NCBI GenBank assembly: GCA_027943245.1
Contig: JANDJZ010000130.1
Location: forward strand, 1 to 48,764
Length of the DNA: 48,764 nt
Source: Acanthamoeba sp. SK_2022b
Taxonomy: Eukaryota; Discosea; Longamoebia; Acanthamoebidae
Direction of reading: 5' to 3'
Under the pieces are notes generated by a model. The model made no database searches. It saw only the letters and a program-made list of their open reading frames with translations, and was not told where the DNA came from. The position numbers were made by a program, and so were the translations under genes. Positions within the stretch are counted from its first letter, which is position 1. The number at the start of each line of letters is the position of its first letter. This document shows, one piece after another, positions 20,732 to 31,738 of this stretch.

Positions 20732-22313
20732 ATGGAGGGCATACGCCTCGAAGAGGACGACCTCGAGTATGGCCGCCCTCCCTCGCCCCCCTCGAAATGC
20801 CGCCCCGCGGCACCCCCTCGACCTACTGCCCTGCACGAGAAGGGCAAGGAGAAGAGTGCAGGAGGAGAGGAATACGGGAGCCACGTCAAATACGACTACG
20901 AGGAGGGATTTGCATATAACCCTTCGAGCGGCGAGGCAGGGAGCCAAATCCATCCAGCAGATAGCGGTGCGCGTAGACGCTGGGAGGCCAAGAATCGACG
21001 ACTGGTGCTGGGTGTGGGGAGGGGACACGAGGATGGAGGAAATGCAGCGATCAAATCGCTGCCGACGCTGCATCAGCTGATTTTGAAGCAGGACGTCAAT
21101 GGCGTCCAGTCCCTGCTGGGGCGGCTGCCGCCTTCATCTCTGCCCCTCGTCATGTCCGAAACGATCCCCGGGACCGGAGCCACCCCGCTACACGTGTGCG
21201 CCCTCTTGTCCGCTCCCGACCTCTCCAGCCAGGCCGCGCACGGGCTCGGCTCGCTGGCGAGCCACCACCAGCGCCAGCAGCTGCCGCAGCAGCCGAGGGA
21301 CATGATCGCCGACCTCCTGCTCGCCATCACCTTCCAAGCGCACACGCTCGAGCAGATCCTCGCCGCCGCCTGCTCCGGGGACTGCGATGACAACCACGAC
21401 CACGACCACGGCAACGATCAGGCCGGCGAGACGGCGCTGCACATCGCCGCGCGCAACGGGTTCGACGGGTTCATCCGCAAGGTGTTCGAGCACCTCTTCA
21501 AGATGCGCGTCGCGCAGCCATCGGCCGCTGCGCCGCCATTGATCGACTGGGACGGCTTCGTGAACAGCGAGAACGCCAAGGGCCAGACGGCGCTCCACAT
21601 CGCGGCCAAGTCGGGTCAGTACGACTGCTGCATGACGCTGGTGACCAACGGGGCCGCGGTGGACTGGGAAGACGCCGACCACCGCACCGCCTACGACCTC
21701 GCCCTCCTCCAGCAACACGACGAGGTAGCGCTGGTTCACCGACCGCGTGCGGCTTGTCTTCACGCTCGGCGCTGAGCAAACGTTGGTGTGTATGTGCGTG
21801 TTGTGTTGGTGTGGCGTGCGCAGGTAGTGAAGCTACTGCGTAGCGAGGGCGCCACCATTCCCAAGCTCTACTGCTACCCACAGCAGCGTACGACTCGCCT
21901 CCCTCCCTTCTCTCTCTCTCTCTCTCTCCCCCCCCCGCTGCAGCTGCGGTGTCCCGTGTGGCGGATCGCGTGCCTGATCTGTGTGCTTGTCCCCTTCCTC
22001 CTCCTCTACGTCAGTGAGCGAAGAGGAGCGGGCCAACCTGGTGGTGGACGACTACGGGTGGATAGTGAACGGCGATCCCGAGCGCGGGCCCTCCCCGCGC
22101 GGGTCGAGCGTATCGGCCGGCTCCTCCTCCTCCTCCTCTCGACGACGCAGCACACGGAGCTGGCGGGGCACGATGACCAGCGCGACCAGCACCGCCTCGG
22201 CCCCGAGCACGATCACCACAAAGACCGGCAAGCAGCACAGGCTCGACGCCAAGCGAGCCAAGAAATGGGAGAAGATGATCAAGGACTGGTACACACCTGG
22301 CCATCGTTGGTTT

Positions 22314-22390
<77 letters not shown>

Positions 22391-23962
22391 ATTTTCGTGG
22401 TTTTGGTGGTCGTGATTCGCTAAGCGTGGGAGGGGGCGCTCAGGGGCGAGCACGAAAAGGACAAGGAGAAACGAAAGAAGAAGTGGAAGAAGGTGCAGAA
22501 GCGCGCACGCAAGGGAATCCCGCCCCAGGTGCGAGGCCAAGCGTGGATCAGGCTCACGAGCGCGCACCTCTCCATCGCCAACCCGCCCATCAAATACGAT
22601 CCCGTACGCTTTTTTTAATTTTTTTAATTTTTTTTAAAAACTAAATTATATAATTTAATTTCTTATCATTTGTTGTGTTTTTTTCTTGGTCGTTCGTGCC
22701 CGCTTCGCGTTCGCGTTCGGCGTGTGACTGACACGGAGTGAGCGGCGCAGAGGAAAACGGGATCACGATTTTTGAAGCAGATCGATCTGGACGTGGCGCG
22801 AACGCATCGAGACCACATTCTCTACAAAATGCGCTACAGCGAAAAGTACACGTGCCCTCACCCACGCACTCCCCTCCATGTCGCCACTTCTCTCGGCAAA
22901 CGGCCGAAACTAAACACGCACATTCTCTGCGGGCGGCGGGGAATGCGCAGGCAATGCCAGCTGTTCCGTCTGCTCCGAGCGTACAGTCTGTACAACAAGG
23001 CGGTGGGCTACACCCAGGGCATGTCGTCCATTGCGGCCATGCTGCTCACCTTCATCGACGAAGAAGAGGCACTCCTCCACCCCTCCTGTTCCTTTGTTGT
23101 TATTATTATTTTACATTATTTTCTTATGTTGTTATTATTATTATTGTCTGGACTCACGCTGCAATCCATCCATGACATTGCAGGAGGCCTTCTGGGTATT
23201 TGACAGTTTGATGAAGGACTACGCCATGTCCGATTTGTACAGGTAACGCAGCCCCTTCTGCTTGTTTATTATTATTTATTTATTCATTTATTTATTCATG
23301 TAAAATATAAAAATGTTTTCTCCTCGAAGGAGTCTGATGTCCCTTGTATGTCCATCTCGCAGGCCCGGCTTTCCGGGGCTGAAGAAGAACTTCTTCATCT
23401 TCGAGAACCTCTTGCGCCACTTCCTGCCCCGCCTGCACGCCCACTTCGAAGAGCAGATGGTCATCACCTCCGCCTACGCCACCAAGGTACACGCACGCAC
23501 AGACACGCGACACCAAAAACGCATAACCCTTTGTTGTCCCCGCTCACCGGCGCGAGCAGTGGTTTTTGATGATCTTCATGAACCTGCCCTACGGCACGAC
23601 CGTGCGGCTGTGGGACTACGTGTTCTGCGAGGGCCATCGAGCCATCTTCTTCGTCGGCATCAGTCTTTTGCAAGAGCTCGAGAGTGCGTGCCCCCCCCCA
23701 CAACGGACACGACACGGCAGAGGTGAGAAGAGAGGGAGGAGCGCTGAGCGTGTATGGTTGGGCGGCGGCAACAGGTGAGCTGCTGAGGCGGGAGATGGAG
23801 GGCATCTTTTTGCTGCTGGGCAATGAGCTTTCGGATCGACAGCTCAACCCGGACAGGATCATCCAAGGCGCCGTCAAGCTGCGCCGCAAGGCCAAGAAGA
23901 ACGACTACCTGGTCTTCCGCCAGCTCGAGCAACAGTACGCCAACCAAGAGGGGAACCCATAG
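20732..23962 (+). CDS. Ankyrin-repeat TBC-domain Rab GTPase-activating protein
   Basis: Ten exons: 20732-21724, 21824-21887, 22015-22288, 22444-22603, 22778-22845, 22951 to about 23095, 23184-23242, 23363-23486, 23560-23683, 23775-23962; about 700 residues. The N-terminal third carries ankyrin repeats (GATPLHVCALL, GETALHIAARNG, GQTALHIAAKSGQYDC). A Ser/Arg-rich linker follows. The C-terminal half is a complete TBC domain: GIPPQVRGQAW, IDLDVARTHRDH with the arginine finger, and VGYTQGMSS with the glutamine finger, so it should speed GTP hydrolysis on a Rab. The domain continues through LFEDG-equivalent and LRLWDYVFCEGHRAIF blocks. The sixth donor is unclear: a GT site at 23096 adds about nine residues, and a GC site at 23069 gives the tighter fit. 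Its third intron holds a (GTCGTG)n tract. Confidence 0.9.
22313..22390. repeat. (GTGGTC)n hexanucleotide tract in intron
   Basis: About 13 units within the third intron (22289-22443) of the ankyrin-TBC gene. Read through, it would encode Trp-Ser or Val-Val repeats, but the flanking splice sites exclude it. Confidence 0.9.
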
Positions 23963-24770
23963 AAGCCTTCTTGTTCTACTCCCTTGTATCAGAGACCCCA
24001 CCCTCCACGCGCACGACCACGACTCTCTTCTCGCTCTCTCAGTACATTGTGTACATTACAATTTTTCCTGATAAACAATTTTGCGACGTTCACAAATATT
24101 TTTTAAATCAAAAATAAATTATAAAGGATTACAACAAATTTATTCGATTTTTTAAAATCAAAAAAGATGGGGAGGCTTGAGGGTGATAGCGTCAACCAGG
24201 CCTGGTGTTGTGGAGGGGAAAGCTCTGACGAGATGGGACCGGGGACGTCCTAGCAGCGGTGACTTCTCTTCGGCAACGTCGCATCGAGCCCCTCGATGTC
24301 TCGAGAGGCCCGGCGCGTGAGAACCGATGGTTTCGTAATGTTTCTACACACTCCATAGGAGATGCCGACTTCCAGGGCCACTCCCCATTCCCTCGCCACC
24401 GGCCGGCGCGCACACAACGCTAGTGTGCGTGGGGGACCGGGGTTGGAGGTAATACTGCATTTTGGGTCCGTCCCCTTCCCAGCATCGTCTCCCTCCTGGC
24501 CCAATTGTCCTCTCGTTCTGATTAATCGATGAACTGGTTCGACATGAGTCAAGGTGTGGCACCCGTCCTCACCTCCCCGTCCACCTCACTGGCTGGATGC
24601 CCCTCTTTGTGGAGCCTCCTCCAGTGTTGGGCAGGCCATTGTGGGAGCGTAGCAGGGAAACAACCCGGAACGACTTCGCCCAAGGCGCGTAGTAGTAGTT
24701 TTGTTAAGGAGGCTGCCCACCTCACAACTGTGAAGCAAAACTTATCCACCACGCCGTCGGCGCCACCGTG
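23963..24770. other. Intergenic stretch, no supported gene
   Basis: Starts with an AT-rich transcript-end region (24060-24170), followed by about 600 bases of mixed composition. Open frames exist on both strands but lack conserved motifs and splice support. The last 100-200 bases should be the promoter of the oxidoreductase gene. Confidence 0.4.
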
Positions 24771-26315
24771 ATGGAAGGACGCAAGCCGCGAGTAGGGATC
24801 ATCGGCACGGGGTGGGGCGTGAGGATCCAGGTGCCCGCCTTCCGCAAGGCCGGCTGGGAGGTCACTGCCCTCAGCGGCCGCGACGAAGACAAAGTGAGTT
24901 TATGTTTTAATCTGCTGCCCCCACGCCAGGTGAGCATCAATCACGTGCGTCTAAAGCTCTAAAGCTCATCGCTGGCGCAGGTGGATATGGTGTCGATCGT
25001 GCTGCCGCCCCACACGCACGCCGAGCTCACTATCGCTGTGCTGAAGGTATGAACGTGTGTGCGGTCTTCTTCTCTGCGGCCTGACCTCTACGTGTTCGTC
25101 TTGCCAGGCGGGCAAGCATGTTCTGTGCGATAAGCCCACCGCGCTCAACGCTCAAGAGTCGCTCAGCATGCTCCAGGCCGCTCTTGTACGCGAACCTGTT
25201 AATTTGTTTGTATAATTTTTCTTTCCATTTGAATTAATTTATTTCATTTATTCAAATTATTATTACAATAGGAGCGCCCCAAGCAGCTGTCCTTGCTCGA
25301 CTTTGAGCTTCGCTTCCTGCCCGCCTGGCAAAAGGCTCGGGAGGTCATCCAGAGCGGACAACTCGGTACGACCGCGCGTCGTCTCGACACCTTCCTTCAG
25401 TCCTCCCACGCACTCTTGTCTTCCACTTATCTGCCTCTGCCTCTCTCTCTCTCTCTCTCTTCTGGGTGATGCGATGCGTAGGCAAGGTCTACAGCATCAC
25501 GGGTGAATTCTTTGGCAAGCTTAGTCTCCCGCCCAACTACTACTGGTGGTGGGACAAGCAACTGGGCGGCGGCCTCCTCGGTAAGCGCATCCAACGGCAA
25601 CTGGGCTCTCCTCTCAATCACGCATCTCTCGCTCGCTCGCTCGCTCTACCTCATGCGTGTGGCGACACAGGGGCCGTGGGCACGCATGTGATCGACAACA
25701 TTTCGTGGATCCTGGGCTCGCGCATACGGGCTGTTAACGCCACCCTTCACACCCTCGTCAAGGAGAGGGAGGAGGTCAACGGTAACGACACGACACGACA
25801 CGACACGACACGACACGACACGACACGACACGACGAACGCTGATGGATATTTGGGGGGGGGGAGAAGGGGAGGGCGTGGGGGAGAAGAGGATGCGCGAGG
25901 TGACGGCGGACGACGCGGTGGTGATGCAGTTCCGGTTCGGCAACGGCACGGTGGGCGGCATCAGCCTCAACATGTACGGCTACGGCTCCAAGGACAAGCC
26001 GAAGAAGGAGTTCTCCTTCCTCTGCGAGAAGGGCGCCCTGCACATCGTGCGCCCCCCCCCCCTCTCTGCCCCTCCCCTCCACCATCTGTACGATGTGTCC
26101 GGGTGTTGGGGGGGGGGGCTGACCGCGACCGCGGCACGACCGTAGGACGTGGGGCGCGGCGACATGGAGGTCTACAACACCAACGAGGAGAAGGTCATCG
26201 CCGTCGCCCGCGAACAGCTCCCGGACGCCGCCCTCAACCACCCCTTCGGTGCGAGGACAACTTCTCCCCTCCTTTTGCGTTGTGGTCTCGCCTAACGGAG
26301 CACAACGACGGCGAC

Positions 26316-26381
<66 letters not shown>

Positions 26382-26585
26382 GTGAGCGCAGGCCACGCGA
26401 CGGTCTTGCTGGGAGAGGCCATCGCGGAATCCCTGCGCAAAGCGGGCGCCGACTCGAGCAGGCCGGAGGTGCCGCTGGCCGCCACGCTCGAGGACGGCCA
26501 CTACGTGCAGACGGTCATCGACGCCTGCCGCCGCTCCAGCGAGCTAGGCACGTGGGTCGACGTGCAACCAACGCCCACATTGTAG
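24771..26585 (+). CDS. Gfo/Idh/MocA-family oxidoreductase with an internal gap
   Basis: NAD(P)-dependent sugar or inositol dehydrogenase family; substrate unknown. Nine exons: 24771-24893, 24981-25046, 25108-25185, 25272-25365, 25482-25580, 25671-25781, 25865-26046, 26146-26248, 26392-26585; 349 residues. The Rossmann loop is VGIIGTGWGVRIQVPAFRKA. The next strands read VDMVSIVLPPHTHAEL and GKHVLCDKP (usual GKHVLxEKP, with the conserved Lys). The C-terminal half has the family's mixed sheet and GAVGTHVID with the His used in catalysis. Between GRDEDK and VDMVSIV, relatives have some 25-30 residues (helix, strand and loop of the NAD fold) that are absent here. The intron at this place has an internal AG-GT junction at 24927, as if an exon had dropped out. 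Confidence 0.85.
25786..25834. repeat. (ACACG)n pentanucleotide tract in intron
   Basis: About ten CGACA units right after the donor of the sixth intron (25782-25864) of the MocA-type gene. Confidence 0.9.
26320..26381. repeat. (GT)n microsatellite in intron
   Basis: About 31 GT units in the last intron (26249-26391) of the MocA-type gene, ending ten bases before its 3' splice site. Confidence 0.95.
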
Positions 26586-26650
26586 TACTGGGATCCAGCT
26601 GTTGGTTGAATGCGCCAACCAATTAATTGATATTTTTATATTTTAATTCT

Positions 26651-29600
26651 TTACCTCCTCTTATTGGTGTCATCTGGGACGAAGAGGAACCCGCGGGCAG
26701 GCGCGGGCTGCCGTTGTTTCTCCCGCCAGGCCATGAGCTGCTGTGCCGTGGCCTCGTCCAGCTCGAGCCGCTCCCTGTCGCCGCTGCTGTTGCTGGCCAC
26801 CGTCGCGGTGGCTGCGGATTCCCCAGCGCCGTCAGCCGGCACCGGGGACGCCTTTAGCGCGGCCGGAAAGTGCTCGTCGTGGATCTTGTCGTAGTTCTCC
26901 ATCATCACAGCCATGCATTGCGTGCGCAGGGCGGTCGCGTTGTACAGCTGCGCCATCTGGGGACAGGACAAGTCAGTTTTTTCAGTCGACTGGGCACTTA
27001 CAAATGAAAATAAAATATAAAATAAAAAAATAAAAATGTACAAGAAAGACAACAAGGGCGTACGGCGTGCAGGAAGACCACGTTGTCCACGTCGACGTAG
27101 GGCAGCAGCTGGTGCAGGGCCAGCGCCTTGAGGTGCTCGTCGTGATACTCGTCGCTGATGGCCATCACCTCGAGGAGGATGTCGCCGGCCGGGAGGGCTG
27201 ACGCCACCCTGAGCTCGCCGTCGCGCCACTCGATCACCGTCGGCTCTGCGCGTTGCGTAGTCAGCAGCAGCGACGACAAAGAACACGCCGTCAGACAAGA
27301 GATATCGCTGTCGTGATGTGCCACTCGAGATCGAGGGCTGTGCCAGCTGAGCAGGGAAGGGAGGGGCAAGGGGGGGGGAACCGCTGTCCGACTGGGAGGC
27401 GTCAAAGTGGGGAAGCTGGTCGTAGTAGAGGTAGTGGAGGAAGGCCACGAATGCTGCGTAGCTGTGGTCGGGCACTGGAATCTGTGGGTGCCCAGGCGGT
27501 CGTCAGCATGTGGTTTCGTACGAAAACGAAATGAATTAATTACTATTTGATTGTTTTTAATGAATTAAATCGTTAAATGGTTAAATAATTGAATAGAAGG
27601 GTGAGCATCTACCTCGTTGGCGTATCTCTCCATGTACTTGGTAAAGGAGATGCGGAAGTGCTGTGATCGAGCGATCAACAGCGCCCTGGACAACACCACA
27701 GCGACCCGTATCAGTATGTGCGCTGTGTATGTCTGTGTGTGTGTGCGCGCGTGCTCTCTGCCCCTCTGCGTGCTTGCGTGCTGCGTAGTCAGATGAGGAG
27801 TACCGGGTGCAGTAGAGTCGTTGCTCTTCGACCACGAACGCCATATCGCTCTCCTCCTGTATTTGTGTTGCATTACGTTTTCTGGTCAGTCACTTTTGTG
27901 TTGCGCGTGGGGTGGGCTCACCGACCTTGATGCCCAGCCGAGGCAAGAACGCCTTGAGCCTGTCCGACTGCGCATCGGCGACAACGCCAGGCTGTGCCAG
28001 AACCTCATTAGCGTTCTCCTTGTCCTCTCCCTCGCCCGCCTTGGCCGCCTCGTGGTCGACCGTCGGCGAGCCCGTGTGTGGGGCGTTGATGCGTTGTGGC
28101 TCTTCTGTCGTCGTCGTCTCCGCCACGGGCCCGTACTCCCTCTTCATCAAGCCGACTTCGAACAGGATCTCGCGCAGCTCTTCGGACAGCGCCAGCTGCG
28201 CGACGGCATAGACGTCGCGTCCGATGTACTTCTCGGCCTCCTGGGCGTACTCGATCGTGGCAATCACTAAAAATGTGGTTTTGTTATAGTTAATTATAAT
28301 AAAATCAGAAAATAATTAGTAGAAATGTGTGGAATGAGCACGACATACGCTGCTTAATGCCATCAGTCACCAGCCGACTCTTGGACCAGGCGTTCCCGTA
28401 TTTTTGCCTGGCAAAGTAATATAAATTAAAAAATTAAAAAATTAATAAATAAATGTTGAATCGGTGTGGTTCGGAGAAGGGGAGGCTGCCCGCACGTACT
28501 CGCGCTCGTCGACCTTGGACCACTTGAAGAGGAGTTCGATCACCTCGCCGAAGACAGCAGGTATGTGCTTGCGCACGATGGAGGTGGGCTTGCCGGTCGA
28601 ATGCTTGCGCAGCTGCTCCCGCAGATCAGGCAAGAACTCGTGCAGCGACGACATGCCCGTCGACATCGCCAATCGGAAGTACTCCGCCTGCTCGGTCTGG
28701 CCACACATTGCCCCCCCCCCAAATATCTCCATGAGCTCACACATCACACAGACACACGCACGCACACACGCGCAGTACCGCAGACTTGGCGAGATGTTTC
28801 TTCTGCTTCTTTCTCAGGTTGAGCGTGTTATCCAAGGATCGGCCTTTGTCCTTCTCGGGAGCGGCGGGCTTGTCCTTCTCGCTGGCGTCGGCGCCGTCAG
28901 CGCTGTCGTCGGCCGACTGACGCGCGGCAACCATGACCGCGAGCAGGGCCGAGAGGGCGTCGATGCGCTCCGCGTCAAAGTCGAGCATCAGCTTGGACAG
29001 GTAGCCGGCGGCGTTCTTCATCGACTCCTCCGCGTGGGCCAGCCGGGAGGAGTGCTCGTCGGCCAGCACGAGCGCGAAGCGGAAGAAGACGAGGTCGACC
29101 TGCGCGATGACGAGCTTGACCAGCATGGCCCGCACCTCGGCCTCCATCGTCGCCCATGCGGCCGCGATGGCCTTGACCAGCCGGATGAGCTCGCGCACGA
29201 ACCGGAGGCCGTGCTTGGCGAGGAGCTCGAGGAGGCAGACCAGGTAGGTCTCGGGCGCAGCGCTGGCCTGGATCGTTTCCCACTCCTCGAAGAAGGCATT
29301 GGCGATGCTCATCACGTGGTCCATCGGCTCGCCGCATTCTGAGACACCACACACAGACACACACGCATACACGCGCACGCATACGCACACACACGCACAC
29401 GCAGACATCAATAGTTCGCACGGAGTGGGGGGAGGGGCATCATGCACGCACCGTTGAGTAGATTCAGGGCCGTCATGCGCTTCTCGAAGAGGGCCTGTAG
29501 CGCGGGGAGCTCGTGGGCGACGGCGAAGGCGTGCATGTGCTGGAGGACCGCGCAGTGTTGGGACACGCTGGCCGCGATGGCGCGCTGGGCCAGCAGGTCG

Positions 29601-30906
29601 TTCAGCCGCGGCATGTGCTCGGCAGCGATGATGGTTGGCCTTGGCGATGCCGCAGCGGACCGGCAGCCCTTGCGCAGGAGCTTCCACGCCTTTTGCAAGT
29701 CATCTGAGCTGGTGGCTGCTCGTGTGAACGCAGTTTCGGAGTTAGATCGCACATGCAACACGCGCGCGCGACATATGCACACGCTTACCGTGCACGGCGC
29801 TCTCGGTGGGAGCGAGAGCCTCGCCGCTGATGCTGGCGTGGAGCTCGCGAACGATGGCCTGGCCCTGCGGGTCGGCGAAGGAGGGCTGCTCGAGCTTCGA
29901 CGTGTAGAAATAGGGCAGCACGAAGAGCAGCACGGCCCGGGACACGCCCGAGAGGGTGACCGAGGGCAGCTCCTCGCCCTGGCCGCGCGGGCTTGACTCC
30001 GCGCTCTGCTTGGCCCGCTCCAGCATCTCCCTGCAAGGGGGTTGATCAGGCGGTCGCCCCGACGAGACTCTGCGTGTGCAGTGCGCGGGTGCGGTACCGG
30101 AGTCTCGGGGACTGTTTGCCGATGAACATCGAGTGTGCGAGTATGGGCTCCGAGACCACGCCTCCTGTCGCGACGCAAATAGATACTCCACGTTACAACT
30201 AAATACGGGTAATAATCAATAAAATAATGAATAATTTTAAAAAAATGGTAATGATAAATGCGTGGGATGGTGTGGCTGGCGAGCGGGTACGGTAGTCGAC
30301 GTAGATCTTGATGTCGGCGGAGGCGGGGTCATCGACGAGAGAGGCCATGTCCCGCTGCCAGGTTGATGCTGCGGCGATGTCCTTCTTCTCCTCGGCCTCT
30401 TTGGAGGAAGGCGCGCTTGAGCCCAAATTCCTGCTCTCTGCATGAAAACGTTAGCAACAAATATATGATTTTAAAATATATAAAACGTGTGATGTGGTGT
30501 GACGCTGGGACGATCGACCTCGAATTGAATCTACCATGTGGACCAGCTTAGTGAACACGTGATCGACGTTTTCCAGTGCCGATGTCTCGGCGTAGGGGAT
30601 GTTGTAGCGCTTGGCCAGTTCCATGGCCTCGCTCGAGGCGACTTGCCGTTGCTCCCACAAATCACTGCAATTGTCGTATGGTAAGAGCACAACAACACCT
30701 ACTCTTGGGTGCGGGTGATCGAGGGACAGATTAGACGCACGCTTTGTTGCCGATCAGCAGCACCGCATAAGGCCCCGTGCCCTCTCTCACGCGAGCGAGC
30801 TGCTCGAGAAACGTTGGCGCTTCGTCGAAGCTGGCCACATTTGCGTATGCAAAGTGAGTGTGGGCAGAAGCGGAGTGAGACACGCGCACACCAACACACA
30901 CACACC

Positions 30907-30981
<75 letters not shown>

Positions 30982-31579
30982 GGCTCTCGAGTTCAGCCCG
31001 AACACGAGCGCGAAGCCCTCGCTGCTGCGCATCCACTGGTCTCGCATCGCCGAATATTCCTCCATACCCGCTGGACGCCACGCATGCCCGGGTTGGAGGC
31101 CCGTAGTCTACGCCGTGTGCGTGCGTGCCATGTGTGCGACGACGTACCGGTGTCCAGCAGATCTATCATCACGGTCTTTTCCTCGCCTATCGAGAACTGT
31201 TTCCGGTATCTGATGGTCCACATGGCGGTGTCACAAAGATGGAGGCATGATCCACGCCACGACAACACACGGGCAGAGAAAACGAGCCTCCTGTGGTTGT
31301 GGGTGCACGTACGCGTCTTCTATGGTGGGGTCTGGCGGAGGTAAAAATGCGCGGTGAGTTGGCCAAAGAAGCGGCAAAACGAAGGAGGGGGGGGACTCAC
31401 CATACTCAGACACGAAGAGGTTGTTGATGAATTGGAGCACAAGGCACGACTTGCCCACTCCCCCCGGGCCGCACACTTGGATCCCCCCCCGCGACAGAAG
31501 TTAGTTAAGTGGCATTGGGGCTTTTCGCTTTTTGCGTTGCAGGCTGCCTGGCCGTACTGACGAGCTTGTAGTCTCCCAT
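26651..31579 (-). CDS. Ras-family GTPase fused to two BTB domains
   Basis: Twenty exons join in frame to 1031 residues: 31579-31558, 31475-31401, 31331-31313, 31209-31148, 31070-30980, 30830-30741, 30664-30519, 30437-30291, 30164-30098, 30030-29789, 29715-29452, 29338-28779, 28696-28500, 28407-28349, 28266-27926, 27856-27804, 27685-27613, 27481-27382, 27245-27064, 26956-26651. Residues 1-168 are a Ras-type GTPase: [17 protein letters not shown] (P-loop), [12 protein letters not shown] (switch I of Ras/Rap), [15 protein letters not shown] (switch II), NKAD and ETSA. The catalytic Gln61 position is Met. BTB1 follows (about 208-330; [28 protein letters not shown]), then a long helical region, BTB2 (about 797-900; [32 protein letters not shown]) and a BACK-like end. 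The layout is that of RhoBTB, a CUL3 adaptor, but the GTPase is Ras-like. There is no CaaX box. Confidence 0.88.
30904..30979. repeat. (CA)n microsatellite abutting a 5' splice site
   Basis: In the sense of the minus-strand Ras-BTB gene this is a (GT)n tract. The intron (30979-30831) begins GTGTGTGTG directly at the exon edge (30980), so the donor is itself part of the repeat. Confidence 0.9.
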
Positions 31580-31738
31580 CACTCGCGTCGCGTATCGCAG
31601 ACTTCGCTACGCCTCTTGGAGTGGTGTTCCGCTCGGCGACCAAGGGTCGGTCGTCTTCACGGAAGCTCGAGAAATTAGCATGCCAATGCTTAACGGCAAG
31701 CTTGACGTCCAGAAAACCACACAACCACGCAAGCAATA
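31580..31738. promoter_or_regulatory. Short divergent promoter region
   Basis: Only 159 bases separate the start of the Ras-BTB gene (minus) from the start of the dioxygenase-like gene (plus). No TATTTAAA-type box is visible; the transcripts probably start within this interval on both strands. Confidence 0.45.

Noticed and set aside
24192..24552. Overlapping minus-strand open frames in the intergenic stretch
   Set aside because: No conserved motif, no splice-supported continuation and codon use without pattern.
25780..25840. Regular CGACA repeats considered as a CRISPR-like array
   Set aside because: Units are five b, with no spacers; it is an intronic microsatellite in a eukaryotic gene.
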